Source: Cupriavidus consociatus
GTDB taxonomy: Bacteria; Pseudomonadota; Gammaproteobacteria; Burkholderiales; Burkholderiaceae
Direction of reading: 5' to 3'
Assembly (NCBI RefSeq): GCF_017814975.1
Contig: NZ_JAGIQA010000007.1
Coordinates: forward strand, 1 to 64,000
DNA: 64,000 nt
The notes under the pieces are model-generated. The model was not told where the DNA came from. It ran no database searches and saw only the letters and a program-made list of their open reading frames with translations. A program made the position numbers and the translations under genes. Positions 19,149 to 27,755 of this stretch are shown in pieces; position 1 is the first letter of the stretch; each line of letters begins with the position of its first letter.

Positions 19149-20414
19149 ATGGAAACAGCCATGGCATCCGCCTCCCATGAAGATCGCCCCGTGTGGGCCG
19201 ACGACAGCATCAGCCGCATCCCGTTCCGCGTCTATACCGACACGCAGCTCTACCAGCGCGAACTCGAACGCTGCTTCTACCAGGGTCACTGGAACTATGT
19301 CGGCCTGGAGGCCGAAGTCCCGAATCCCGGCGACTTCAAGCGCACCACGCTTGGCGAGCGTTCGGTGATCCTGGTGCGGGACCAGGACGGAGAGATCAAC
19401 GTGATCGAGAACGTATGCGCTCATCGCGGCATGAAGTTCTGCCGGGAGCGCAGCGGGAACCGGAAGGATTTCCACTGCCCCTACCATCAGTGGAACTATG
19501 ACCTGAAGGGCAATCTGCAAGGGGTGCCACTGCGCCGCGGCGTCAGGCAGGACGGCAAGGTCAACGGCGGCATGCCCGCCGACTTCAAGCCGCAGGAGCA
19601 CGGGCTCACGCAGCTGAAGGTCGCGTCGCGTGGCGGGGTCGTGTTCGCCTCGTTCGACCATGGCGTGCCCTCGCTCGAGGCCTACCTCGGGCCGGATATC
19701 CTCGGCTACTTCGACCGCCTGTTCAATGGCCGCAAGCTGAAGGTCCTTGGCTACAACAAGCAGCGCATTCCGGGCAACTGGAAGCTGATGCAGGAGAACA
19801 TCAAGGATCCCTACCACCCCGGGCTGCTGCATACGTGGTTCGTCACGTTCGGGCTCTGGCGGGCGGACAACAAGGCCCGGCTGGTGATGGATGCCGAATT
19901 CCGCCATGCCGCGATGGTCTCGACCCGCGGCCAGGGCGGCAAGAGCGACGTGACCTCCGGCGTGTCCAGCTTCAAGGACCACATGGCGCTGCACGACGAC
20001 CGCATCCTCGACATCGTCCACGAGCCCTGGTGGGGCGAGCCGAGCGCGGTGATGATGACGGTGTTCCCGGGCGTGATCTTCCAGCAGCAGGTCAATTCGG
20101 TGTCCACGCGGCATATCCAGCCCAACGGCCCCGACTCCTTCGACTTCGTCTGGACGCACTTCGGCTTCGAGGACGACACCGAGGACATGACGCGGCGCCG
20201 CCTGCGCCAGGCCAATCTCTTCGGGCCCGCGGGCTTCGTGTCGGCCGACGACGGCGAAGCCATCGAATGCTCGCAGGAAGGCTTCACCCAGAAGCCCTGG
20301 CATCGCGTGATTGCCGAACTGGGCGGCAAGACCGCCGAGAACACCGAACACATGGTCACCGAGACCCTGATCCGGGGGATGTACGCCTACTGGCGCAAGG
20401 TGATGGAGGTCTGA
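19149..20414 (+). CDS. Ring-hydroxylating oxygenase large subunit, salicylate 5-hydroxylase type (NagG-like)
   Basis: 421 residues. The Rieske centre is Cys90-x-His92 and Cys110-x2-His113, the mononuclear iron is held by His223, His228 and a distal Asp, with bridging Asp220 in ENIKDPYHPGLLHTW. Segments such as GLEAEVPNPGDFKRT, RRGVRQDGKVNGGMP and HMVTETLIRGMYAYWRKVME follow NagG of Ralstonia U2 as recalled, pointing to salicylate to gentisate conversion. ATG at 19161 is an equally good start. Small subunit, ferredoxin and reductase follow directly. Anthranilate or a substituted salicylate remain possible substrates. No gentisate dioxygenase lies in this window. Confidence 0.88.
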   Translation: METAMASASHEDRPVWADDSISRIPFRVYTDTQLYQRELERCFYQGHWNYVGLEAEVPNPGDFKRTTLGERSVILVRDQDGEINVIENVCAHRGMKFCRERSGNRKDFHCPYHQWNYDLKGNLQGVPLRRGVRQDGKVNGGMPADFKPQEHGLTQLKVASRGGVVFASFDHGVPSLEAYLGPDILGYFDRLFNGRKLKVLGYNKQRIPGNWKLMQENIKDPYHPGLLHTWFVTFGLWRADNKARLVMDAEFRHAAMVSTRGQGGKSDVTSGVSSFKDHMALHDDRILDIVHEPWWGEPSAVMMTVFPGVIFQQQVNSVSTRHIQPNGPDSFDFVWTHFGFEDDTEDMTRRRLRQANLFGPAGFVSADDGEAIECSQEGFTQKPWHRVIAELGGKTAENTEHMVTETLIRGMYAYWRKVMEV

Positions 20415-20418
20415 GGCC

Positions 20419-20889
20419 ATGAACTTTTCTGACTACTACGCGCTGCTCGCCCTGTACGCCGACTACACCAGCGCCGTGGACAGCGGCGAATGGGACCGCT
20501 GGCCGGGATTCTTCACCGACGACTGTCTCTACCGGATCCAGCCGCGCGAGAACCACGAGCGCGGGTTGCCGCTCGCCACGTTGTCGCTCGAAGGCAAGGG
20601 GATGCTGAGGGACCGCATCTATGGCATCCGGGAGACCCTGTTCCACGACCCCTACTACCAGCGCCACATCGTCGGCGCGCCGCTGATCCGGGAGGGAGGG
20701 GCCGACAGGATCGTGGCCGAGGCCAGCTATGCCGTGCTGCGCACCAAGCCGGACCAGATGACCGATGTGTACAACGTTGGCCGCTACCTCGACACCATCG
20801 TGCGCACGCCCGAAGGCTGGCGCTTCGCCTCGCGCATCTGCGTGTTCGATAGCGAGATGATCCCAAACTCGCTGATCTACCCCATCTAG
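20419..20889 (+). CDS. Ring-hydroxylating oxygenase small subunit (NagH-like)
   Basis: 156 residues, usual length for beta subunits of aromatic-ring oxygenases, with the NTF2-like fold suggested by YYALLALYADYTSAVDSGEW and the C-terminal ASRICVFDSEMIPNSLIYPI. It pairs with the large subunit four bases upstream, forming the alpha3beta3 oxygenase; the beta subunit is structural. Spacing to the ferredoxin gene is twelve bases, so the four genes form one message. Confidence 0.88.
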   Translation: MNFSDYYALLALYADYTSAVDSGEWDRWPGFFTDDCLYRIQPRENHERGLPLATLSLEGKGMLRDRIYGIRETLFHDPYYQRHIVGAPLIREGGADRIVAEASYAVLRTKPDQMTDVYNVGRYLDTIVRTPEGWRFASRICVFDSEMIPNSLIYPI

Positions 20890-20901
20890 CAGGAGCCATT
20901 C

Positions 20902-21216
20902 ATGACTGAAACCTGGATCGAGGCAGCGCTGCTGTCCGCCGTCCCGCAGGATGATGTGATCGCCGTGGCCGTCGAGGGCAAGGAGATCGCCCTGTATGGC
21001 GTCGACGGCGGCGTCTATGCGACCGACAACATCTGCACGCATGGCCACGCGCGCCTGTGCGACGGCTTTCTTGAAGGGCACGAGATCGAATGCCCGCTCC
21101 ATCAGGGCAGGTTCGACATCCGCAACGGCGCAGCGATGTGCGCCCCGCTGACCGAGAGCATCCGTACCTATCCGGTCCGCATCGAAGGCGGCAAGGTCTA
21201 CCTCGACCTGGGCTGA
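20902..21216 (+). CDS. Rieske [2Fe-2S] ferredoxin of the hydroxylase
   Basis: 104 residues. Cluster ligands are Cys45-x-His47 and Cys64-x2-His67 in CTHGHARLC and CPLHQGRF. It passes electrons from the FAD reductase encoded next to the oxygenase. Length and motif match NagAb, AndAb and BphA3-like ferredoxins. AGGAGCCATTC precedes the ATG. Confidence 0.92.
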   Translation: MTETWIEAALLSAVPQDDVIAVAVEGKEIALYGVDGGVYATDNICTHGHARLCDGFLEGHEIECPLHQGRFDIRNGAAMCAPLTESIRTYPVRIEGGKVYLDLG

Positions 21217-21249
21217 GAAGCGCCGGTCACGCAACCACAAGGGACGCAC

Positions 21250-22512
21250 ATGACTTCCGCACCACCACCTGGCGCGACTGCCATATCTGCCATATCGCAG
21301 GCCGCCACCATCGTCATCGTCGGCGCGGGCCAGGCCGGCGGCTGGGCCGCCCAGACGCTGCGCAGCGAGGGTTTCGCCGGCCGGCTCGTGCTCATCGGCG
21401 ACGAGGCCCATCCACCGTACGAGCGGCCGCCGTTATCCAAAGCCGTCCTTGCCGGTGAAGCGGCTCCCGCCAGCACGTGGCTGCATAAGCCGGAGGCGTT
21501 CGAAGCGCTCAGGATGGAGTGGTGGTTGGACACGCGGGCGGCCCGCATCGACCGCGGCGCGAAGTGCCTGGAGATGTCCGATGGAGAGAGGCTGTCCTAC
21601 GACAAGCTGATCCTGTGTACCGGCGGCAAGGCGCGCGCGCTTGCCGTGCCGGGCGCGGATACGACGCCGAGCCATACGTTGCGCACGATTGGCGACGCGT
21701 TGTCGCTGGCGCCCGAGCTTCGGCCGGGCCGCAGCCTCGTCATCGTTGGCGGCGGCTGGATCGGGCTGGAAGTCGCCGCCACCGCGCGGCAGAAGGGCGC
21801 GGATGTTACCGTCGTCGAAGCGCAAAGCCGGCTGTGCGAGCGCACCGTGCCGCCGGAGATCTCCGAACACCTGCTCGGGCTGCATGGTGCGCACGGCACC
21901 CGCGTCTTGCTCGGCGCCCGCATCACCGGCCTCGCGCAAGGCGCTGACGGCCTGTCGTCGGTGACGCTTGCCGATGGCAGCACGCTGGCGTGCCACGCCA
22001 TCGTCGCGGGCGTGGGTCTCGTGCCCAATGATGCGCTGGCTCGTGACGCCGGGCTGGCGTGCGATGGCGGCGTGATCGTCGACCAGGGCTGCCGTACTTC
22101 CGACCCCGATATTTTCGCCGCGGGAGATGTGGCGGTGACGCCGAATCCGTGGGCCGGACGCCGTTTGCGGCTGGAATCCTGGCAGAACGCGCAGGACCAG
22201 GGTATCGCCGCGGCACGCGCGGCGCTCGGCCTGCCCGTTGACTATGCGCCCCTGCCGTGGTTCTGGTCGGACCAGTACGGCATGAACCTGCAGATCTACG
22301 GCATCCCCTTGCCGTCGCATCGTGTCGTGGCACGCGGCACGCCGTGCGGGGACAGTTTCCTGCTGTGCTACCTCGACGGCGATGTGGTCCAGGCAGCCAT
22401 CGGTGCCAACGCGGCGCGCGACCTCCGCTTGGCACGCCGCCTGATCGAGCAGCGCAGGCAGGTCGATCCCGATCGCCTCGCCGACCCGAACGTTCCCATG
22501 GCAAAACAGTAA
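21250..22512 (+). CDS. FAD-dependent ferredoxin reductase (BphA4/AndAa type)
   Basis: 420 residues. GAGQAGGWAAQ near residue 20 binds FAD, GGGWIGLEVAA around 160 binds NAD(P)H, and the FAD-contacting DPDIFAAGDVA is near 280. This is the pyridine-nucleotide-disulfide type of reductase (BphA4, HcaD, AndAa). Salicylate 5-hydroxylase of Ralstonia U2 instead uses NagAa, a ferredoxin-domain flavoprotein of another family. The gene order large-small-ferredoxin-reductase equals the anthranilate dioxygenase order andAcAdAbAa. It completes the electron chain for the oxygenase. Confidence 0.9.
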   Translation: MTSAPPPGATAISAISQAATIVIVGAGQAGGWAAQTLRSEGFAGRLVLIGDEAHPPYERPPLSKAVLAGEAAPASTWLHKPEAFEALRMEWWLDTRAARIDRGAKCLEMSDGERLSYDKLILCTGGKARALAVPGADTTPSHTLRTIGDALSLAPELRPGRSLVIVGGGWIGLEVAATARQKGADVTVVEAQSRLCERTVPPEISEHLLGLHGAHGTRVLLGARITGLAQGADGLSSVTLADGSTLACHAIVAGVGLVPNDALARDAGLACDGGVIVDQGCRTSDPDIFAAGDVAVTPNPWAGRRLRLESWQNAQDQGIAAARAALGLPVDYAPLPWFWSDQYGMNLQIYGIPLPSHRVVARGTPCGDSFLLCYLDGDVVQAAIGANAARDLRLARRLIEQRRQVDPDRLADPNVPMAKQ

Positions 22513-22546
22513 TTCACCAGATAAAAAATACCGGAGACAAGCCCCC

Positions 22547-23926
22547 ATGTCGCACATCGACGTCCACAAGCTGGCCGACGAGGCCCAATTCAATCGCTTC
22601 CATGCGCGCGTGCTGTTCTGGTGCGCAATCATCATCATCTTTGACGGATACGACCTGGCGGTCGTAGGCATCGCACTGCCTTCGATCATGAAAGACCTCG
22701 GCGTGGCACCGGCTCAGGCCGGGCTCATGGTCAGTTCCGCCCTGTTCGGCATGGTGTTCGGCGCGATCTTCCTCGGCACCCTGGCAGACAGGATTGGCCG
22801 GCGCCGGGCCATCGCGCTCTGCGTCATCCTGTTCAGCGTGTTCACCGCTGCGGCCGGCCTGGTCAGGGATCCCGTGCTCTTCGGCGTCGCGCGCTTCCTC
22901 GCCGGGCTCGGCATCGGGGGCGTCATGCCCAATGTCGTCGCGCAGATGACAGAGTACGCACCGAAGCGGATGCGGGCGACGCTCGTGACCCTGATGTTCA
23001 GCGGCTATGCCGTCGGCGGGATGGTCGCCGCCATCCTCGGCAAGGGCCTGATCGAAACATACGGCTGGCAATCGGTCTTCCTCGCTGCGGGCCTTCCGGT
23101 CCTGCTGGTTCCCGCCATCCTCAAGTCCCTGCCCGAATCGATGCCCTTCCTGCTGGCAAGGGGCGACGACGAGGCATTGCGCCGCATTGTTGCCAGCCTC
23201 GCGCCAGCCCGCCAGTGGTCTCCAACCGATCGATTCTCCGTGCCGGCCCGGGACAAGGCCGACAGCGCGCCGATCCGGCACCTGTTCCACGACGGCCGCG
23301 CCTTCAGCACCGTCATGTTCTGGATCGCGTTCTTCATGTGCCTGTTCATGGTCTACGCCCTGAGCTCATGGCTGACCAAGCTGATGGCGACCGCGGGCTA
23401 CAGCCTGGGCTCGGCGCTGACGTTCGTGCTGGTCCTCAACCTCGGCGCGATGATCGGCGCCGTCGGGGGCGGATGGCTTGCCGACCGCTATCACATCAAG
23501 TACGTGCTTGCCGCGATGTATGCGCTCGCCGCGGTCTCGATCACGCTGCTCGGGCTCAGGCTGCCCGCGGACCTGCAATACCTTGTGGTGGCCCTTGCCG
23601 GCGCGTCGACAATCGGCACGCAGATCGTGGCGAACGCCTACACCGGGCAGTTCTATCCGACCGCCATCCGTTCCACCGGGCTCGGGTGGGCGCTGGGCGT
23701 TGGTCGCAGTGGGGCTATCCTGGCTCCCATCGTCATTGGCGTACTCGTCGCCATGGATCTGCCGCTGCAGCAGAATTTTGTAGCGATTGCCATGCCGGCC
23801 TTGATTGGCATGGCCGCGGTCCTGCTGATCGATCACGGGCGCTCGGCATCGGCGGTCCACGCCGGCCACGCCGAAGCCGCGACCGGCGAGCCACAGGTCC
23901 GCCTCTCCATCGCGGACCGAAACTAG
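22547..23926 (+). CDS. MFS transporter, aromatic acid:H+ symporter (AAHS) family
   Basis: 459 residues, about twelve membrane helices. The AAHS signature DGYDLAVVGIALPSI is in helix 1, and LADRIGRRRAIALC is the cytoplasmic loop-2/3 motif of the major facilitator superfamily. Relatives (PcaK, BenK, MhbT) import benzoates and hydroxybenzoates with protons. As the last gene of the hydroxylase operon, 34 bases after the reductase, it most likely imports the operon's substrate, salicylate or a relative. CCGGAGACAAGC precedes the ATG. Confidence 0.88.
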   Translation: MSHIDVHKLADEAQFNRFHARVLFWCAIIIIFDGYDLAVVGIALPSIMKDLGVAPAQAGLMVSSALFGMVFGAIFLGTLADRIGRRRAIALCVILFSVFTAAAGLVRDPVLFGVARFLAGLGIGGVMPNVVAQMTEYAPKRMRATLVTLMFSGYAVGGMVAAILGKGLIETYGWQSVFLAAGLPVLLVPAILKSLPESMPFLLARGDDEALRRIVASLAPARQWSPTDRFSVPARDKADSAPIRHLFHDGRAFSTVMFWIAFFMCLFMVYALSSWLTKLMATAGYSLGSALTFVLVLNLGAMIGAVGGGWLADRYHIKYVLAAMYALAAVSITLLGLRLPADLQYLVVALAGASTIGTQIVANAYTGQFYPTAIRSTGLGWALGVGRSGAILAPIVIGVLVAMDLPLQQNFVAIAMPALIGMAAVLLIDHGRSASAVHAGHAEAATGEPQVRLSIADRN

Positions 23927-23956
23927 TCCGGGTAATCCAACTGCCCGAAGAAGCCA

Positions 23957-25363
23957 TCAGGATGCCCGGCCGGCGGTCTGGGCATCGGAGCCCGACTCGT
24001 CCTTCCAGTCACCACCCAACGCCAGCAGCAGCGCAATGCGCTGGTCGAGATGATCGGCCTGCACGTTGACGAGATCCATCTCGGCGGCCACGAGTGCCTG
24101 CCGCTGCTTCAGCAGGCTGCGCGTATCCGAGGCGCCGATGCCCGCGCGCGCCTCGGCTCGCCGCACCAGGACGCGGCTTTCATCTACCCTCTCCTGCAAC
24201 TGCCTGGTGCGCCCGGCATAGCCGGATTCCGCCTGCAGTCCCGCCTCCACCTCGCCCAGTGCCTGCAGTGCGGTGTTGCCATAGGCGATCAGGGCGGCTC
24301 TCTCCTCGGCGCTGTAGTAGTCCGCCCTGGCCCTGAGCTCCCCGCCCGTGAAGATCGGTGCGACGAACGAACCGTTGAGCCCCGTGATCGGGGTGCCGGC
24401 CTGGTTGAGCAGGAACACGTCGCTGCGGATGCCGGTGATGGCTGCGCTGATGGAGATCCGTGGCAGGCGCGCTGCCTGCGCCGACTGCCGCATGTCAAAG
24501 GCCGCCGCGACCCGGTGCGCCGACGCCGACAGGTCCGGCCGGCGCTCGACCAGGTTCGCCGGCAACCCCGCAGCCGGGGCCGGGGGCATGGCCGGCAATT
24601 CCGGCACCGTCGCGATGTCTCCGGCGGGATAGCGGCCCAGCAGCAGTTCCAGCGCCTGCGCGGCCTGGCTTCTGGCGAGTTCGGCTTTTCCGATGGCGTC
24701 GCGTTGCGCGCGCAGGACGTTGCGCGCTTCCAGCAGCTCGGTGTCCGGCGCTGCCCCGATCTCGACGCGCTGGGCGGTGATCCGTACCAGCTCTTCCTGA
24801 ATGGCGGCGGACTGCCGCAGCCGATCCTCCAGCTTCGCGTTCCGGATCAGCGTGAACCATGCCCTGGCAGTGGCCGCGGCAACCACGCGCCGGGCCCAGA
24901 GGTAGTCGTCCCTGGTGGCCTCGTATTGCGATTCCGCCGCGCGCGACTGGGCGCGGATGCGTCCCCACAGGTCAATCTCCCAGCTCGCACCGAGCGACAG
25001 GATCTGCGTTTCCGAATTGCCTGCCCTGCCCTTCGCGCCCGCATCCGGCAGCAGACCGCTGCGCTGGATGGCGACCAGCGCCTGCGCCTGCTGCACGCGC
25101 ACCGCGGCCAGCCGGAGATCGCCGTTGTGCGCGATGGCCTCGCGCACCAGCCGCTGCAGTTCGGCATCGTCGAAGGTGGCAAGCCAGGCATCGGCGGCGT
25201 CACCGGCCGTGGCCGCGTTCGCCCACGTGGCGTTTCCTTCGAGCACAGGCACGGCCTGGCGCCGAAGGTCCGCGCCCTCGGGTGGTGTCTTCAGGGCGCA
25301 GCCGCAAAGCATGGCGACTGGAAGTGCCAGCAGCAAGGTCTTCATTGGTTGAAACGACGACAC
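23957..25363 (-). CDS. Outer-membrane efflux lipoprotein, NodT family
   Basis: 468 residues. The leader contains MKTLLLALPVAMLCGC with a lipidation cysteine, followed by two TolC-type repeats (PDAGAKGRAGNSE, SLGASWEIDLWGRIRAQ, RRPDLSASAHRVAAAFD). It forms the outer-membrane channel of a tripartite exporter. GTG at 25363 is chosen because GAGGGAAGTCC stands before it; the ATG of MKTLLL at 25345 has no ribosome site. It converges with the aromatic-acid importer and is downstream of the HlyD and DUF3302 genes on the same strand. Confidence 0.88.
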   Translation of the reverse strand: MSSFQPMKTLLLALPVAMLCGCALKTPPEGADLRRQAVPVLEGNATWANAATAGDAADAWLATFDDAELQRLVREAIAHNGDLRLAAVRVQQAQALVAIQRSGLLPDAGAKGRAGNSETQILSLGASWEIDLWGRIRAQSRAAESQYEATRDDYLWARRVVAAATARAWFTLIRNAKLEDRLRQSAAIQEELVRITAQRVEIGAAPDTELLEARNVLRAQRDAIGKAELARSQAAQALELLLGRYPAGDIATVPELPAMPPAPAAGLPANLVERRPDLSASAHRVAAAFDMRQSAQAARLPRISISAAITGIRSDVFLLNQAGTPITGLNGSFVAPIFTGGELRARADYYSAEERAALIAYGNTALQALGEVEAGLQAESGYAGRTRQLQERVDESRVLVRRAEARAGIGASDTRSLLKQRQALVAAEMDLVNVQADHLDQRIALLLALGGDWKDESGSDAQTAGRAS

Positions 25364-25378
25364 GGACTTCCCTCTTCC

Positions 25379-25400
25379 AAATTTCTGCCAAATTTCTGCC
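25379..25400. repeat. Two tandem 11-base repeats in the NodT leader
   Basis: AAATTTCTGCC occurs twice head to tail, with a partial third copy (AAATCTCTG) after it. On the coding strand this places GGCAGAAATTT units immediately before the ribosome site of the NodT gene. It could be a regulator site, an RNA element or slippage-prone DNA. Confidence 0.6.
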
Positions 25401-25431
25401 AAATCTCTGTCGAACCCCGGATCCGGCGAAC

Positions 25432-26610
25432 CTAGTGAAGCTTGAACACCAGGTAGTTCAGCTTGGAACTGACGCGCAGGAAGACCATGCGAATGATGTG
25501 GAACACTTCCATATGCTTCGTATAGATCGCCCCCGCCCCGATTGCCCCGACCGGCAGCATCCGCCCGCGGGATTCGTCGCGCAGGTCGAACTTCACCGCG
25601 AAGCGGTTCGGCACCGCATCGGTGGCGCCGGTGTTCGGAATCATGCCGCCCTGCGCTATCTGGCCTTGCGATTGCGCCCAGACGATCGAGTTGACTTTCG
25701 CCTTGATGATCTCGCCCGGGCTCGTAGGCAGATAGATCTCGGCGAGGTCGCCTTCCCTGACGTTGTAAAGCTCGTTCTGCCGGTAAAGGGCAATGACTTC
25801 CTGCTGGTCCTCGACAAAGCTGAACGCCGGCGAGAAGGGGAACGGCACGAGCATGGTGCCCACCCGTACCTGCAGGTTCACGACCGTGCCATCGGAGGGC
25901 GCCCGGTAGACGGTCTGCTCAAGTTCCCAGCGGGCGTTCTCGAGCATGACTTCGGTTTCCGCCCGCTTCGCGCGCGCCGTGGCAATGACAGCAAACTCCC
26001 CCTGGCTTTTGGCCGACAACTTCTGCCGGGCCTCATCCTCGGCGGCCTGCGCACTGACCAGTTCGCCTTCCAGTTCACGCTGGCGGGCCAGCGCGTCTTC
26101 CCGATCGAACTTCGACCCGGCCCCTGCCGCGAGCAACGCTTCATGCTCCTTGACGCGCTGGCGGGCAAGCGACAGCCTGGCCTGCACCGTGCCGACCCGT
26201 CCAGCGGCGCCGCGAACCGATTCGCTGAGCTGGCGCGCCGATGACTCGGCTTCGGCCAGCGCGGCATCGTCGGCCCCCAGCCTGACTTCGAGTTGCCTGA
26301 CCGCGGCCTGATAGGGCGTCGGATCGATCCGCAGCAGGACTTCGCCCTTGCTGTAGCGCCGGTTGCCTTCGGCCGGCAGCTCGACGATGCGGCCGCGGAC
26401 CTGTGGCACGGCCTGCAGGACCTTGCCGACCACCCGTACGTCATGGGTCGACGGAGCCACCACGTTGAGCGTCAGGATCAGCAGCGTTATCGCAACCACG
26501 GGAATCGTGAATACGATGACCATCGACGTCGTGTTCCACGGCAGCCACTTGAACTTGAAGAAGATCAGCCAGACCGCCAGCGCGTAAAGACCGAGCAGCA
26601 GTGCATCCAT
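25432..26610 (-). CDS. HlyD/membrane-fusion protein (YibH-like adaptor)
   Basis: 392 residues. One N-terminal membrane helix (about 30-52) after a short hydrophobic lead, a biotinyl-lipoyl half-motif QAVPQVRGRIVELP, a long coiled coil (about 105-225, rich in Ala, Glu, Arg), then a beta-barrel. HlyD proteins bridge an inner-membrane exporter to the outer-membrane channel. The ATG abuts the TGA of the DUF3302 gene (TGAATG) and follows AAGGAGCGG, so the two are coupled. E. coli yibH/yibI has the same HlyD plus DUF3302 pairing. No inner-membrane pump gene is present. Confidence 0.88.
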   Translation of the reverse strand: MDALLLGLYALAVWLIFFKFKWLPWNTTSMVIVFTIPVVAITLLILTLNVVAPSTHDVRVVGKVLQAVPQVRGRIVELPAEGNRRYSKGEVLLRIDPTPYQAAVRQLEVRLGADDAALAEAESSARQLSESVRGAAGRVGTVQARLSLARQRVKEHEALLAAGAGSKFDREDALARQRELEGELVSAQAAEDEARQKLSAKSQGEFAVIATARAKRAETEVMLENARWELEQTVYRAPSDGTVVNLQVRVGTMLVPFPFSPAFSFVEDQQEVIALYRQNELYNVREGDLAEIYLPTSPGEIIKAKVNSIVWAQSQGQIAQGGMIPNTGATDAVPNRFAVKFDLRDESRGRMLPVGAIGAGAIYTKHMEVFHIIRMVFLRVSSKLNYLVFKLH

Positions 26611-27105
26611 TCAGATCCGCTCCTTTCCGCCGTGCATGGCGCCGGCGACGTCCATCGCCGCGGAAGGCTGCCGGGTGACGATGCTCCCCGGCCTGCAGGA
26701 GGCTTCATGTCCCGCTCCCTGCGTCAAAGGGCCCTTGCCGTGGTCGGGAGCGTCATCGTCGTCTGGCGCCTTGTCCGTGCCGTACGCGGCACGGTAGAAC
26801 ACGGGCTTGGTGTGAGCCCAGAGCCAGGCCAGAGGCCACAGCATCCCACCGAAGAAGAGCGACAGCAGGCATAGTGAATGGATGGCTTCCTTCTGCGGAT
26901 GCCGCTTGCGATGCGCGATCTTCTCTGGCCAGATATGGAGCATCCAGAACAGGTAGCCGCCTGCCACCGGAACGAAGACCAGAACCACCCAGGAAATGGC
27001 ATTGGCCGCGGTCTCCAGGGCCTTGCCACTGAGTACGGAAGCGAAAGCAGGTTCGCTCGATGCGAGCAGGCCGATGCCTGCCAGCAGATAGGGGCGCAGT
27101 TTCAT
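26611..27105 (-). CDS. DUF3302 inner-membrane protein (YibI-like)
   Basis: 164 residues. An N-terminal signal-like helix (LLAGIGLLASSEPAFA), then two further hydrophobic segments (AISWVVLVFVPVAGGYLFWM and the LCLLSLFFGGMLWPLAWLW region) separated by the conserved IWPEKIAHRKRHPQKEAIHSL. The C-terminal tail is acidic and then disordered. YibI-type proteins always accompany YibH-type adaptors, yet their role is unknown. Here it could substitute for the missing pump or anchor the adaptor. The chosen ATG at 27105 has only a weak ribosome site; 27144 is the alternative. Confidence 0.82.
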   Translation of the reverse strand: MKLRPYLLAGIGLLASSEPAFASVLSGKALETAANAISWVVLVFVPVAGGYLFWMLHIWPEKIAHRKRHPQKEAIHSLCLLSLFFGGMLWPLAWLWAHTKPVFYRAAYGTDKAPDDDDAPDHGKGPLTQGAGHEASCRPGSIVTRQPSAAMDVAGAMHGGKERI

Positions 27106-27159
27106 CGAATTGTCTTGAGAGGGAGCGTTGGCGCTCGGTTGCACAATGCACCGCCCCGG

Positions 27160-27489
27160 TCAGGAGCCGGTTGGTTCGTTGCGCGAGCCGCCCTGGTAGG
27201 CGTCGCCGCGCGCGCGTCCTGCTGACCGGTGGGATGCTGCTTTGACTTCGCCTTCGTCCGCTGACACATCGTCGGCGTACAGAAGGTTGTACTTGCTGCT
27301 GACGGTGTCGCCGGCAGCGTGGCAGCCGGCGGGCTTCGAGGCAAGGGCGGCTCCCGCGCACGCGTCCGGCTGCTCTCGCGTCCCTTGTGACTCCAGTCCG
27401 CGTGTGTGCTGCGCATACGCCTGGCCAGCACCCGCGATCAGCAGCGCAGCGCCAAAGGCCCGGAGGGCCGGGCGGCAGTTGTTTGTCAT
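27160..27489 (-). CDS. Small secreted protein of unknown function
   Basis: 109 residues. A signal peptide (MTNNCRPALRAFGAALLIAG, cleavage near AYAQ) precedes a short hydrophilic mature part with two cysteines (PDACAG, PAGCHAAG) and the segment VSSKYNLLYADDVSADEG. AAGGAACC lies before the ATG at 27489. It is the first gene of the leftward unit that continues into DUF3302, HlyD and NodT, so it may be a periplasmic accessory of that exporter. No family is recognised. Confidence 0.6.
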   Translation of the reverse strand: MTNNCRPALRAFGAALLIAGAGQAYAQHTRGLESQGTREQPDACAGAALASKPAGCHAAGDTVSSKYNLLYADDVSADEGEVKAASHRSAGRARGDAYQGGSRNEPTGS

Positions 27490-27755
27490 GTCTGCAGGTT
27501 CCTTCGAATGGATTCGGATGTCATCGACGTGCGTTTGGCATTGCCGCACATCCGATGAAGCGGACACGTTATGGCAACGCGTCAGTCCCGGCTATCAAAG
27601 AACTTGGAAAGTGCGGGAACGCGGCATCGATCCGCTCCCGGTACGGCGGCGCTTTTCGAATTCCTTGGATAGCGCTCACGGCGCGAGCGGCCTAAGCTGT
27701 GCGCCGTCGTACATCGCTCGGGTGCAGTCCAGGCTTGCCCGATCCGCAGAGCCCC

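Noticed and set aside
19149..22512. Naming the oxygenase anthranilate 1,2-dioxygenase because the gene order matches andAcAdAbAa
   Set aside because: The large-subunit segments and the NahR-like regulator point to salicylate 5-hydroxylase. Only the gene order and reductase type support the anthranilate reading.
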